DNA of 53,267 bases from the NCBI GenBank assembly GCA_022340755.1, contig JAJDNI010000221.1, positions 1 through 53,267 on the forward strand. The letters run 5' to 3'. Source of the stretch: Gemmatimonadota bacterium. Its GTDB lineage: Bacteria > Gemmatimonadota > Gemmatimonadetes > Longimicrobiales > Gaopeijiaceae. The notes beneath the pieces were generated by a model. That model searched no databases. It saw only the letters and a program-made list of their open reading frames with translations, and was not told the DNA's origin. Positions 42,623 to 51,332 of the stretch are shown piece after piece; the stretch's first letter is position 1, and the number at the start of each line of letters is the position of its first letter. The position numbers and the translations under genes were made by a program.

Positions 42623-42961
42623 TCAGAGAGCGTTGGCCGCGTCCAGGCCCTTCTCCAGAAGGGAGGTGAGCGCCCTGCCGAGCTCGTCGGGCTCGAGGGC
42701 CTCGCCGACGGGCGCGCTCTTCAGGGAAGTGTCGTCGCCACGGCTCCATGCCTGGGCCTTCACAGAGATGGTGCCGTCCTCACTGACGGTGAGGAGGATC
42801 CCCCGATCGTGCCCGTCGCGGTACCACGCCAGGCGGCGGACCTCCCCGTTCTTCTCGAGGTCCATGCCGTTGGCCAGCGCGAAGATCGTAAGCTTGGGAT
42901 CGATGCCGTCGAACGGCCCCCCACCGACATCCTCATCACGGCTCCGCCCGTCCGCTGTCAT
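42623..42961 (-). CDS. Hypothetical 112-residue protein
   Basis: A small soluble protein with no family I recognise. The central part ALANGMDLEKNGEVRRLAWYRDGHDRG and LLTVSEDGTISVKAQAWSRG looks like a compact beta-rich domain, and the tail ELGRALTSLLEKGLDAANAL a helix. The charged N-terminus contains ADGRSRDED. ATG at 42961 is chosen for the strong ribosome site GGAGGGCGAGG just upstream. It stands between the nuclease-like gene and UDG on the same strand. Confidence 0.6.
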   Translation of the reverse strand: MTADGRSRDEDVGGGPFDGIDPKLTIFALANGMDLEKNGEVRRLAWYRDGHDRGILLTVSEDGTISVKAQAWSRGDDTSLKSAPVGEALEPDELGRALTSLLEKGLDAANAL

Positions 42962-42996
42962 CCTCGCCCTCCCTGCACCCGGGAACCCGATCTTCC

Positions 42997-43014
42997 GGCC
43001 CCTGCAACGGGGCC
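42997..43014 (-). promoter_or_regulatory. GC hairpin in the leader of the 112-residue gene
   Basis: GGCCCC and GGGGCC pair around a 6-base loop, 35 bases before the ATG at 42961. A weak TATAGG box (43029-43034, minus) lies just upstream, so the hairpin may fall in the 5' leader. Short GC stems occur by chance in such DNA. Confidence 0.3.
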
Positions 43015-43084
43015 CGACCATGACAACACCTATAGACCCGAGCCCGGAAGGCAAGGTTTCCGTGCCTGCGGGAGACGGAAGTCG

Positions 43085-43999
43085 TCAGTGTGAACCGGTC
43101 GGTGAGGCGCTCTCCAGCCAGGCCGACCACCAGAGCGTGCGCAGCATGTCCGCGCCCGCGGCCAGACGATCGGCGACGAACGCCACGGTCTGCGGGTGGG
43201 CCGGTCCCTCGGGATCGAACCCGATCTCCTTGTCCAGGCGGTAGAGGGTCTCCACCTGATCGTGGGAAGCCATGATCTCGCCGATCACGGCCCCGTGGAC
43301 GTGCCCCACTACCGAGACGGCGTCTCCGTGGATGCGTGTCTCCACGTCCTGCTCACGCACGTGGGCCTCGACGAATGCCGTCTCGAAGCGCCAGTGGAAC
43401 TGCCGATCCGTCGTGTATCCGTTGGGGTTCGGCGCGCCCTCGGCCCATCCGTTGTAGTGGATGGTCGTGTGGTGCGGGTTGGCGGCGTCGGTAACGTAGT
43501 GCCCCAGCACCCCGGCGTCATTGATGATGCGCTGCTCGATCCAGCCCTTCCTTCGGGGATCCTGCTGGGCGCGCCACAGGCGCCATTCGGTGACCAACCG
43601 CTCGTAGAGCTCCAGGATGCGGTAGGGCAGGAGGCCACCCTGCTCCGCCGGCCGATCCAGGCCCGCGTGGTAGAGCGCCCGCATGTAGGAGTACCGGTCC
43701 GGCTCGTCCAGGGCGCCCGTCGGCAGGTTCTCCAGGTCGATGAAGTGGTCGTAGCTGAACGCCTGATCCATGGCCTTCAGGTCGCGACTCCGCCAGCGGT
43801 CGGGCTCCGGGTCGAGATAGACGAGGTGATCGCGCTCGTTCCGGAAGAACGCGGGCATGGCGTCCGGGAGGTGGTCGACGGCTGCCCGGGCAGCCATCTC
43901 GTGGCCGGTGGAGCCCCAGCGGAAGGGTGGGGCCGAGATGCCGGCCGGAGTCGGAGCGACGGAGACGAGGAGCGCGAGCAATGCGGCAGGGGAGTACAC
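43085..43999 (-). CDS. Secreted S1/P1 nuclease-like zinc protein
   Basis: A 304-residue exported protein. After the signal (SPAALLALLVSVAPTPAG) the mature start PPFRWGSTGHEMAARAA fits the zinc-binding N-terminal tryptophan and histidine of the S1/P1 nuclease and phospholipase C superfamily. Further ligands lie in SYDHFIDLENLP, AGVLGHYVTDAANPHHTTIH and ETAFVEAHV. These enzymes cut single-stranded nucleic acid or phosphodiesters with three zinc ions. Start codon GTG at 43999 after GGAAG. The DUF6314 gene ends 20 bases upstream on the same strand. Confidence 0.82.
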   Translation of the reverse strand: MYSPAALLALLVSVAPTPAGISAPPFRWGSTGHEMAARAAVDHLPDAMPAFFRNERDHLVYLDPEPDRWRSRDLKAMDQAFSYDHFIDLENLPTGALDEPDRYSYMRALYHAGLDRPAEQGGLLPYRILELYERLVTEWRLWRAQQDPRRKGWIEQRIINDAGVLGHYVTDAANPHHTTIHYNGWAEGAPNPNGYTTDRQFHWRFETAFVEAHVREQDVETRIHGDAVSVVGHVHGAVIGEIMASHDQVETLYRLDKEIGFDPEGPAHPQTVAFVADRLAAGADMLRTLWWSAWLESASPTGSH

Positions 44000-44020
44000 G
44001 GGACTTCCGGTTCAGGGCGT

Positions 44021-44500
44021 TCAGCGGTAGCGGCGGCGGATCTCCAGGTTCTTCTTCGGGCCGGTGACGCGCCAGGACACCTCCACCTCAGCGTCCAGGA
44101 GGCGGAGCGATCCCTCGTATCGGTCCTCCCCACACAGGTGCGGCCCGAGAGGGATGAGGCCGCCGGCGCCGTCGGCGACGAGCTCCAGAACGGTGACCGG
44201 CACTTCGGGCCCGCGGCGGAGGTGCTGAAGACGGAGCATCCCCGCGTTATGATCCAGGGTCCAGCGCAGCGCGTCCGTGAAGTGGGCTCCCGACCCTCGC
44301 GGGTCGGTCCACCGACCCCGTTCACGCACGACCATCTGGCTCGCCCCCACGACTTCGATGGCGACGGACCCCGTGCCCTGAGCCTGGAAGGCGCCCGCCG
44401 CCCCGTTCCATACCGTAAGGGTGACGGAGCGCACGGACTGCAGAAGCCTCCATGTGGTGAGCAGGGGCTCGATGTTCTGGGCTGCGTGGGGCCCGGACAA
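44021..44500 (-). CDS. DUF6314 family protein
   Basis: A 159-residue protein with the hallmarks of DUF6314: GAFQAQGTGSVAIE, RERGRWTDP, RLQHLRRGPEVPV, LGPHLCGEDRYEG and the terminal VSWRVTGPKKNLEIRRRYR-type ending. The family is a lipocalin-like beta barrel of unknown function. The start is TTG at 44500 with GGAGG five bases upstream; an overlapping ATG a few bases earlier is in another frame. It probably shares a transcript with the S1/P1-like gene that follows. Confidence 0.82.
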   Translation of the reverse strand: MSGPHAAQNIEPLLTTWRLLQSVRSVTLTVWNGAAGAFQAQGTGSVAIEVVGASQMVVRERGRWTDPRGSGAHFTDALRWTLDHNAGMLRLQHLRRGPEVPVTVLELVADGAGGLIPLGPHLCGEDRYEGSLRLLDAEVEVSWRVTGPKKNLEIRRRYR

Positions 44501-44645
44501 CCCATCCTCCGTCGTGGTGGTCGTGTCCGGAAACGCTCGCGCCAGAGGCCGTCGAGGGCAACTCGGGCCCGTGTGGGTCGCGCGGTTACGCGCCTCCGCG
44601 CTACGTTAACAGTCTGGACGGGCCCTCCGTGGCGGAGGCTGCGCC

Positions 44646-44999
44646 TTGGCGCTCAAGCTTCACATCGAGTTGATCTACGATCCCGGCTGTCCGAACGTGG
44701 ACAAGGCCAGGACGCTTCTCACCCAGGCGCTCCAGGAGGCGGGGATGCCGGCGGTGTGGACGGAGTGGAACAGCCAGGATCCCGGATGCCCGGAGCTCGC
44801 CCGCGGGTTGGGATCGCCCAGCATCCTAGTCAACGGCGAGGACGTCGCGCCCGGGCCTCATCCGTGGGTCCGGCGTGGCCTGAAGGAAGGCCCACGGTGC
44901 CGGGTGTACGAGGACGAGGCGGGCACCCTGGTGGGCGTGCCGCCGCTCGCGCAGGTGGCACGCGCCATCGCGGAGGCCATCGGGCCCGACGCCGGTTGA
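44646..44999 (+). CDS. Thioredoxin-fold small protein
   Basis: A 117-residue protein. IELIYDPGCPNVDKARTLL carries a single active-site-like cysteine in the position of the thioredoxin CxxC, and GLGSPSILVNGEDV has the cis-proline segment of the fold. Similar small proteins occur next to mercury or arsenic genes in other bacteria, but no such neighbours exist here. A second cysteine in DPGCPEL and a third in PRCRVYE are present. The start is TTG at 44646, preceded by GGAGG with 8 bases between. Redox or metal binding is inferred. Confidence 0.75.
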   Translation: MALKLHIELIYDPGCPNVDKARTLLTQALQEAGMPAVWTEWNSQDPGCPELARGLGSPSILVNGEDVAPGPHPWVRRGLKEGPRCRVYEDEAGTLVGVPPLAQVARAIAEAIGPDAG

Positions 45000-45070
45000 G
45001 GGTGGTCCGCGCGCCGCGGCGAAAGAGCGGGCCGTGCGCCACTTCGGACGCGGGCGCCGGCCGAGGCGCC

Positions 45071-45694
45071 TCAGACCCCCGGCTGTGGCTCCACGTCCGG
45101 TCCCACATCGGGCCCCGCTTCGGGCTCGCCGGCGAGCGTCCTCCTGAGGGAGCGGCTCCACTCCACGTGGCCCCGGGACGCGAGGACGAGGAAGACGCCG
45201 TAGAGGAACGCGGTGAGCGGGAGTCCCCGGTTGATGAAGACCATGACGTACGCCACGTCCAACGTCACCCAGACCGCCCAGTTCCCCAGGTACTTCCGGC
45301 TCATCATCCACTGGGCGGCCAGGCTTCCCGAGGTGAGGGTAGCGTCCACGTACGGCAAGGCCGCGTTGGTGTACCGCCGCAGGATCGTGCCCAGGGTGAG
45401 CGCGAACGCCACCACGATGAGCGGCAGTACCCAGCGGAGGCGATGCGGCGTGCGAGAGACCTTCAAGCGCGAGTGCTGCGCTCCCCCGAAGAGCCAGTGG
45501 TACCAGCCGTACACGGAGATGCCCGCGTAGAAGAGCTGGAGACTCATGGCGGCGTACAGCCTCTGGTCGCGGAAGATCACGAAGTAGAGGAGCACGTTCA
45601 CGATGGCCGTGGGCCAGCTCCAGATGTTCTCCTTCACCGACAGCCAGACGGAGACGATGCCGAAGGCGACGGCGATAGGCTCGAGGAAGCTCAC
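45071..45694 (-). CDS. pnuC: PnuC nicotinamide riboside/mononucleotide transporter
   Basis: A 207-residue membrane protein with seven helices. SVKENIWSWPTAIVNVLLYF, LFYAGISVYGWYHW and AAQWMMSRKYLGNWAVW are the conserved segments of PnuC, which takes up nicotinamide riboside for NAD synthesis by facilitated diffusion and needs a cytoplasmic kinase for trapping; no NadR-like gene is in the window. GTG at 45694 gives the usual length; a TTG at 45769 would add a non-family N-terminus. Divergent from the ADOP permease gene. No NAD-type or TPP riboswitch could be confirmed upstream. Confidence 0.92.
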   Translation of the reverse strand: MSFLEPIAVAFGIVSVWLSVKENIWSWPTAIVNVLLYFVIFRDQRLYAAMSLQLFYAGISVYGWYHWLFGGAQHSRLKVSRTPHRLRWVLPLIVVAFALTLGTILRRYTNAALPYVDATLTSGSLAAQWMMSRKYLGNWAVWVTLDVAYVMVFINRGLPLTAFLYGVFLVLASRGHVEWSRSLRRTLAGEPEAGPDVGPDVEPQPGV

Positions 45695-45891
45695 GACAGG
45701 CCGGGCGCGCGGAAGGCGGGACGGGAGCGCATGGGCGCACACGGTGGGGCTGGCGCGGGAGGGGCGCAAGGAGTTCCAACCTCACGGCGTTGGCCTCAGT
45801 CTCAGGGGGTACCATTGGTCGAACAGGACATGAGCCCGACGCCGCCGTGTCCGGCTGGTCGCGTGCTCGCTCGAGCTCGGGAGCTTCGGAC

Positions 45892-48351
45892 ATGAACGGC
45901 GAGACCTTCTTCGGTGGCCTTGGACGGGATCTGTCCCAGGCCATGAGCACGCTGCGCCGAAACCCCCGCTTCGCCCTCTTCACGGCGTGCGTCATCGGGC
46001 TCGGGGTGGGCGCTACGACGGCGGTCTTCAGCGTGCTGAAGCCCCTGGTGCTGGCCCCCCTGCCGATGAAGGACCCGGAGCGCCTGGTCTGGATCGCGAA
46101 CCAGGGGAGCGCGACGAACGCGTCCCTGTCGGCGGTGACGTCGCGCACCAGCAACCTAAGGGACTTCCGCGAGCGCACCCGGTCCTTCGACGGGCTCACC
46201 GGCTACAACGCCTTCTTCGACCAGGGAGCCTACACGCTCACCGGACAGGGCGAACCTGAGCGCCTGGCGGGGGCGGACGTCGCCCAGGACTTCCTCGACG
46301 TGCTGGGGGTTCGGCCCCTCCTGGGGAGGAACTTCACCCCGGAGGAGGGCCTGTGGGGTGGCCCCGATGCCATCATCCTCTCCTACGGTTTCTGGCGACA
46401 GCGATTCGCCGCCGACCCGGGGGTGGTGGGGAAGGTGCTCACCCTGAACGGACGACCCCGGACGGTGGTGGGGGTGCTGCCTCCGACCTTCGACTTCTCC
46501 TCCATCTTCGCGCCGGGGGTCAGGGCGGACTTCCTCCTGCCCTTCCCCATCTCCGACGAGACGGACCGATGGGGGAACACGCTGGTCATCCTCGGACGAC
46601 TGAAGCCCGGGGTGACCCCCGAGCAGGCGCAGGCGGATCTCACGTCGGTGCTGGCCACCCTCCAGGAGGAGCAGCCCGACCGGTGGGGCCTCGGCGCAAG
46701 GCTCACCCCTATGCAGGCCAAGATCGCCGGCCCCTTCCGTCCCGCGCTCTTCCTGTTGGCCGCGGCGGCGGGGACGCTCCTTCTCATCGTGTGCGTGAAC
46801 GTATCGAACCTGTTCCTGGCCAGGGCGCCGGGGCGCTCGAAGGAGGTGGCGGTGCGCAAGGCGCTGGGCGCCTCCAGGGGTACCATCGCGCGCCAGCTCG
46901 TGGTGGAGAGCCTGGTGATCTCGGTGGTGGGCGCCGTCGTGGGAGGTGTGCTGGCGGGGGGGGCGACACGCTTCGTGGCCATGGGCACCTCCGTCATGAA
47001 GATCCCGCTTCTGGATCACGTCCGCATGGACGGCACGGCGCTGCTCTTCGGCGTGGGCGTGGCCGTGCTCACGGGGCTGGTGGTGTCGGTGGTGCCCGCT
47101 CTACAGGTGGCCGAAGGCGGCGAGGCCACGGCCCTCCGAGCATCGGGACACGGCACCAGCGCCAGCCGTGGCGCGCGCAAGCTGCGGGAGATGCTCGTCG
47201 TGGCGGAGGTGACGCTGGCGTGCGTGCTCCTCGTCTTCGGGGGGTTGCTGGTGCGGAGCTTCCGTGCGGTCCTGGACGTGAACCTGGGTTGGGACGCGTC
47301 GGACGCCGTGGCGTGGCAGCTGAGGCCGACGGAGCGGTTCGAGAACGAGACGGAGCAGGCCGAGTTCTACGCCAACCTCACGCGACGGGTGGGAGAGATC
47401 CCCGGAGTGGAAGGCGTCGGTATCGTCGACGCGCTGCCTCTGGGGTGGAACCGGAGCTGGACGCTGGCACCGGCGGACGCGGCGGACAGCGAGGAGCGCA
47501 CCGACCGCTCACAGCGTTTCTCCTTCTTCCCGTTCCTCATCGACCCCGGCTACCTCCCGGCCATGAAGATCCCGGTGGTGGCGGGCCGCAACATCACCTC
47601 CACCGACGTCGCGGACGGGCCCCCGGTCGTGCTCATGAACGAATCCGGCGCGCGCCGGGTCTTCCCCGGGGTCGAACCCGTGGGACAGCGCATCCTGTGG
47701 AATGGCCGCGATCGGGAAGTGGTGGGAGTCGTGCGGGACATCCACAACGTCTCGCCGGAGACCGCACCGGGAGTGCAGGTCTACTTCCCCATCGCACAGC
47801 TCGGTGGAATGTCTTCCATGGCGATGGTGGTGCGCTCGCAGCTTCCCACCCGTCAGGTAAGCGCCGCAGTCTCAGCCGCGCTGAAGGAGATCGACCCGGC
47901 CATGCCCACCCAGGAGTTATGGACGCTGCGCTCGACGGTGGACAAGGCGGTGTCCGCCAGACGCTTCACGCTGGGGATCCTCACGGCTTACGGCCTGGGG
48001 GCGCTGCTTCTGGCGGGGCTGGGCATCTATGGAGTGCTGGCTCAGACGGTGGCGGAGCGCACACCCGAGATCGGGATCCGCATGGCTCTGGGTGCGACCG
48101 CGCCCGCCATCGTGAAGAGCGTCCTCGGGCGCACCCTGGTCCTGGCGGGCGTGGGCATCGGCGTCGGCACCGTGCTCTCGCTGTGGAGCGGCCGCCTGCT
48201 GGGCTCGCTCCTGTTCGGCGTGCACGCCGCCGACCTGCCGACCTACGGCGCCATGACGCTGGTTCTCCTGGCGGTGGCCGGGGCGGCCGGGGCCTTTCCC
48301 GCGCGCCGGGCCGCACGCGCCCGCGGGGTACAGGCGCTGCGGGCGGATTGA
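45892..48351 (+). CDS. Second ADOP-type MacB/FtsX permease, without prefix domain
   Basis: An 819-residue duplicated MacB/FtsX permease, related to the one at 235-2943. It begins directly at the first membrane helix (FALFTACVIGLGVGATTAVF, about 28-47) and lacks the PadR-linked soluble prefix. FtsX blocks lie near residues 275-430 and 680-819, each after a MacB-like periplasmic core (GQGEPERLAGADV; PLGWNRSWTLAPAD). No PadR gene or ATPase is adjacent. Function unknown. ATG at 45892 follows GGAG; longer frames extend into the pnuC upstream region. Confidence 0.88.
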   Translation: MNGETFFGGLGRDLSQAMSTLRRNPRFALFTACVIGLGVGATTAVFSVLKPLVLAPLPMKDPERLVWIANQGSATNASLSAVTSRTSNLRDFRERTRSFDGLTGYNAFFDQGAYTLTGQGEPERLAGADVAQDFLDVLGVRPLLGRNFTPEEGLWGGPDAIILSYGFWRQRFAADPGVVGKVLTLNGRPRTVVGVLPPTFDFSSIFAPGVRADFLLPFPISDETDRWGNTLVILGRLKPGVTPEQAQADLTSVLATLQEEQPDRWGLGARLTPMQAKIAGPFRPALFLLAAAAGTLLLIVCVNVSNLFLARAPGRSKEVAVRKALGASRGTIARQLVVESLVISVVGAVVGGVLAGGATRFVAMGTSVMKIPLLDHVRMDGTALLFGVGVAVLTGLVVSVVPALQVAEGGEATALRASGHGTSASRGARKLREMLVVAEVTLACVLLVFGGLLVRSFRAVLDVNLGWDASDAVAWQLRPTERFENETEQAEFYANLTRRVGEIPGVEGVGIVDALPLGWNRSWTLAPADAADSEERTDRSQRFSFFPFLIDPGYLPAMKIPVVAGRNITSTDVADGPPVVLMNESGARRVFPGVEPVGQRILWNGRDREVVGVVRDIHNVSPETAPGVQVYFPIAQLGGMSSMAMVVRSQLPTRQVSAAVSAALKEIDPAMPTQELWTLRSTVDKAVSARRFTLGILTAYGLGALLLAGLGIYGVLAQTVAERTPEIGIRMALGATAPAIVKSVLGRTLVLAGVGIGVGTVLSLWSGRLLGSLLFGVHAADLPTYGAMTLVLLAVAGAAGAFPARRAARARGVQALRAD

Positions 48352-48427
48352 GATAGGGGGCCGTGGGCCTTCGGGGGACGCGTGCACGGGCAGTCACCGG
48401 ATTCATCTCCGTGGCGGCCCTCCCAGG

Positions 48428-49588
48428 TCAGTCCGGGAGGGTGAGGGAGAAGACCCGCAGAACGTTGCCGCCCATGATGAGGCGGATGTCTCCGTCGGTG
48501 AAGCCCTCGTCGACGAGGGCCTGAGTGAGGTGAATCGTCTGGGAGGCGTCGATCATTGCGGCTACGGCGCCGTCCCAGTCGGAGCCCAGGCCCACGTGCT
48601 GCACCCCAACGACGTCCACGGCGTGGTGCACCGCGCGGGCCCAGTCCGCGGGGGCGGTGCCGCACAGCGCCGTGTCCCAGAGGCCGATGCCCACCACACC
48701 CCCGGTGGCCGCCACGGCGGCCAGGCGATCGTCGTCCAGGTTCCGGGCGTTGTCGCACGTGCCCGTCACCCCCGTGTGGGACACGATCACCGGTCGGGTG
48801 GCCATGGCGAGGACGTCGTCGATGAGGGCGGGGGAGGCGTGGGCCAGATCCACGACGATGCCCAGCTCCTCCATGCGCTCCACGACCTGACGCCCGAAGG
48901 GCGTGAGGCCACCCTTGGCCAGACCGTGGGCCGAGCCGCCGACCTCGTTGTCGAAGAAGTGGGTCAGGCCGATGAGGCGGAAGCCGGCCAGGAAGAGGCG
49001 ATTCACGTTGGCCAGCTCATCCTCCAGCGCCTGCGCGCCCTCGATGCCCAGGATGCCCGCCGTGACGGAGTCGTCGGCCATGCGTCCCGCGATGTATTCG
49101 GCCAGCTCACCGCGGGTGCGGACGACTGTGAGGCGCCCGCCGGACATGGCCGCGAACGTGCGCAGCTTGGCCGCCTGGTAGAGGGATCGCTCCAGGAAGC
49201 TGGACCAGGTGCGCCGGGGCCAGCGCCCGAGGACGGCGAGGAGGGTGACGTTGTCGGAGTCGCCCGCGTTCGACTCGATGTTCATCCCCCGGGGGGTCTT
49301 GGTCACGGTGGTGAAGACCTGGAGGGCGACGCGTCCCTCGACGAGGCGGGGAACGTCCACGTGGCCCCAGGAGCCGCGGCTCAGGAGATCGCGGTTCCAC
49401 AGAAGGGCGTCGGCGTGGAGGTCGGCGACGGCGAGGGTCTCCTGGAGCGCCCGCGCCCTCTTGCCCACGGGCCCCGAAGCGCCGTGGAGCGTGCGGTTCA
49501 TCAGGCGCCCGATGATCGAGGGAGCGGCCGCCGCGGCAGAGATGAGCAGAAGGGCGAAACCGAGGAGCAAGAGGGGGAGGCGGTGCAT
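48428..49588 (-). CDS. M19 (renal-type) membrane dipeptidase
   Basis: A 386-residue zinc dipeptidase with an N-terminal hydrophobic segment (LLLLGFALLLISAAAAAP) that anchors or exports it. VADLHADAL gives the HxD metal pair (His58, Asp60), GILGIEGAQAL the bridging Glu, and VDLAHAS and VIVSHTG the remaining histidines. LGSDWDG near the C-terminus is the family motif. It hydrolyses dipeptides, possibly including D-amino-acid forms from peptidoglycan. The ATG overlaps the PhzF stop by one base (TGATG), so the two genes are coupled. Confidence 0.92.
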   Translation of the reverse strand: MHRLPLLLLGFALLLISAAAAAPSIIGRLMNRTLHGASGPVGKRARALQETLAVADLHADALLWNRDLLSRGSWGHVDVPRLVEGRVALQVFTTVTKTPRGMNIESNAGDSDNVTLLAVLGRWPRRTWSSFLERSLYQAAKLRTFAAMSGGRLTVVRTRGELAEYIAGRMADDSVTAGILGIEGAQALEDELANVNRLFLAGFRLIGLTHFFDNEVGGSAHGLAKGGLTPFGRQVVERMEELGIVVDLAHASPALIDDVLAMATRPVIVSHTGVTGTCDNARNLDDDRLAAVAATGGVVGIGLWDTALCGTAPADWARAVHHAVDVVGVQHVGLGSDWDGAVAAMIDASQTIHLTQALVDEGFTDGDIRLIMGGNVLRVFSLTLPD

Positions 49589-50496
49589 CACCGAGGCACC
49601 CGCATCACGCCCTCGCTGACGAGAACCGCGGAGCCCCCCACGCGCACCGCGGCGGTGGCGCCCGCCTCCCGTTCGGCCTCGACGTAGAGAAGGCTGGGGC
49701 GGCCGATCTCCAGCCCCTGCTCCACGGTCCAGCGCAGGGACGCGGACTCGCTGCCGTCCACGGCGGAGAGGTAGCCCCCGAGCGCGGCGGCTGCCGAGCC
49801 CGTGGCGGGGTCCTCGGCGACACCGGAGCCCGGCGCGAACATGCGGACCCGCACGTCCACGTTCGCGCCCTCGGCGTCCAGGCTGACGAGATACACGTGG
49901 TGCGCCCAGGAGTCGGCGACCAGGCGCTTCCATGCGGCCATGTCCAGGACCGCCCGGCGCACGGCGTCGGCGGAGCGCAGGGGGATGCAGTGGAACGGGA
50001 GGCCGCAGGAGACCATCTCCACCGGCAGGTTGGGGTCGAGATCGTCCTCATTGAGGCCCACCATGAGCGCGAGATCCGGACGAGGGACCGGGGAGGGCCG
50101 GTGCTCCGGAAGGAGCGCTGTGGTGAAGCGCGCGAACAGGGGGAGACCCGTGCGGAAGTGCACATCCACCGGGACGTGACCGACGTTCTCCTCAAGAACC
50201 AGGGTGGTGGCTCCGTCCGCCGGGGCGATGTCGAGGCGGGACGCGAGGAAGATCGCGGTGCCCACGGTGGGATGGCCGGCGAAGGGGACCTCCACGCCGG
50301 GGGTGAAGATGCGCACCCGGGCGGTGCCGCCGGACTCCGGCGGGCCGAGGAACACCGATTCGGAGAGGTTCATCTCCCGGGCGACGCGCTGCATCAACGC
50401 GGTGGACAGGTGCGCGGCGTCGGGAAAGACGCCCAGCGGGTTGCCCCCGAAGGTGCGGTCCGTGAAGACGTCGAGTGTGTGGAAGCGGAGGTCCAT
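49588..50496 (-). CDS. PhzF-family isomerase/epimerase-like protein
   Basis: A 302-residue member of the PhzF superfamily: DVFTDRTFGGNPLGVF, MNLSESVF with catalytic Glu46, PGVEVPFAGHPTVGTA and DPATGSAAAALGGYLS. These proteins have a diaminopimelate-epimerase-like fold and catalyse isomerisation; outside phenazine clusters the substrate is usually unknown, and no phenazine genes are here. Coupled by a one-base overlap to the M19 dipeptidase. Confidence 0.92.
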   Translation of the reverse strand: MDLRFHTLDVFTDRTFGGNPLGVFPDAAHLSTALMQRVAREMNLSESVFLGPPESGGTARVRIFTPGVEVPFAGHPTVGTAIFLASRLDIAPADGATTLVLEENVGHVPVDVHFRTGLPLFARFTTALLPEHRPSPVPRPDLALMVGLNEDDLDPNLPVEMVSCGLPFHCIPLRSADAVRRAVLDMAAWKRLVADSWAHHVYLVSLDAEGANVDVRVRMFAPGSGVAEDPATGSAAAALGGYLSAVDGSESASLRWTVEQGLEIGRPSLLYVEAEREAGATAAVRVGGSAVLVSEGVMRVPR

Positions 50497-50512
50497 GAGG
50501 TTCCTCGAGGGA

Positions 50513-51175
50513 TCAGCGGGCAGATGCGCCCGGGACCTTACGTGTGTAGAGGAGCACCTGCCAGAGGAGCGAACGGCCGTGATGTCGCTTGTCCAGGCCG
50601 AGGGCGGTGACGCGAGCGTCGACGTCCGCGGCCCGGTGGAGGAAGACGCGGAACGGGCGGCGGCGGATGGTCTGGATGACGTTGATGGCGCGAATGCCTA
50701 CGCGCATGAGCCAGTGCTCCCGGGGGATGACGACGCCGTACACGCGTCGGGCGCGGGACGCCGAAGCGTCCACCAGAGCCGGCATGTTCGGGTAGCAACA
50801 GATCACCCGGTCGAGGGTGACGATATCCGCTGGGTCGAGGGAGGATGCCAACTCCACGAAGTCCCCCTGGACGTACCGAATCCGGTCCTCGTGGTGCCGC
50901 CTGGCCGCCTCCTCGCGGGAGACCGACACGTACGCCGGGGAGGCGTCGACGTCCACGCCGGAGGCGGCGCCCGAGGCCAGGAGCTCATGGTGGATCACGC
51001 CCACACCGCCGCCCACGTCGAGGAAGGTGCGGTCGCGGACCCCCTCCCCGCGGAGGAGATCCACGAGCATGCGGGTGGTGCCCCGAGGGCCTCGCCGCCT
51101 GTAGCGGGCGAGCTCGCGCCTGGCGACGGAGTCGTCGAACTCCTGTACGATTCCCTGGCACTGGGCACAGGACAC
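50513..51175 (-). CDS. Class I SAM-dependent methyltransferase
   Basis: A 220-residue methyltransferase. Motif I is FLDVGGGVGVIHHELL, followed by GVDVDASPAYV and the post-II region DIVTLDRVICCYPNMPAL. The N-terminus CAQCQGIVQEFDDSVARRELARYRRRGP matches a conserved subgroup with a Cys pair at the start. Substrate unknown; small molecule or isoprenoid-like chlorophyll methyltransferase relatives come to mind, tentative. GTG at 51175 is chosen because the conserved N-terminus starts there. It is divergent from the phosphoesterase, 157 bases away. Confidence 0.85.
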   Translation of the reverse strand: MSCAQCQGIVQEFDDSVARRELARYRRRGPRGTTRMLVDLLRGEGVRDRTFLDVGGGVGVIHHELLASGAASGVDVDASPAYVSVSREEAARRHHEDRIRYVQGDFVELASSLDPADIVTLDRVICCYPNMPALVDASASRARRVYGVVIPREHWLMRVGIRAINVIQTIRRRPFRVFLHRAADVDARVTALGLDKRHHGRSLLWQVLLYTRKVPGASAR

Positions 51176-51198
51176 GGGTACCTCGACTGGCGGCGGGA

Positions 51199-51212
51199 GT
51201 GGCAGATGCCAC
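51199..51212. promoter_or_regulatory. Palindrome upstream of the methyltransferase gene
   Basis: GTGGCA-GA-TGCCAC is a perfect 6-bp-arm inverted repeat, 24 bases upstream of the methyltransferase GTG and in the divergent intergenic region. It may be an operator; no clear -10/-35 pair was found around it. Confidence 0.35.
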
Positions 51213-51332
51213 AACCTGTGTGGCGACGGCGCTCGTCGGCAAGACAGAGTGGCCGGGTGGCAGGAGCAGGTACCATCGCAAGGCCGCGGCGGGTCCCAGA
51301 CCCCGGGCACATCGGCATGAGGAGGCCGGGCC

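Noticed and set aside
45794-45812. A CTGAGA motif on the minus strand upstream of pnuC, as in TPP riboswitches
   Set aside because: The other conserved TPP elements are absent, and no NAD- or NMN-type riboswitch pattern could be recognised.
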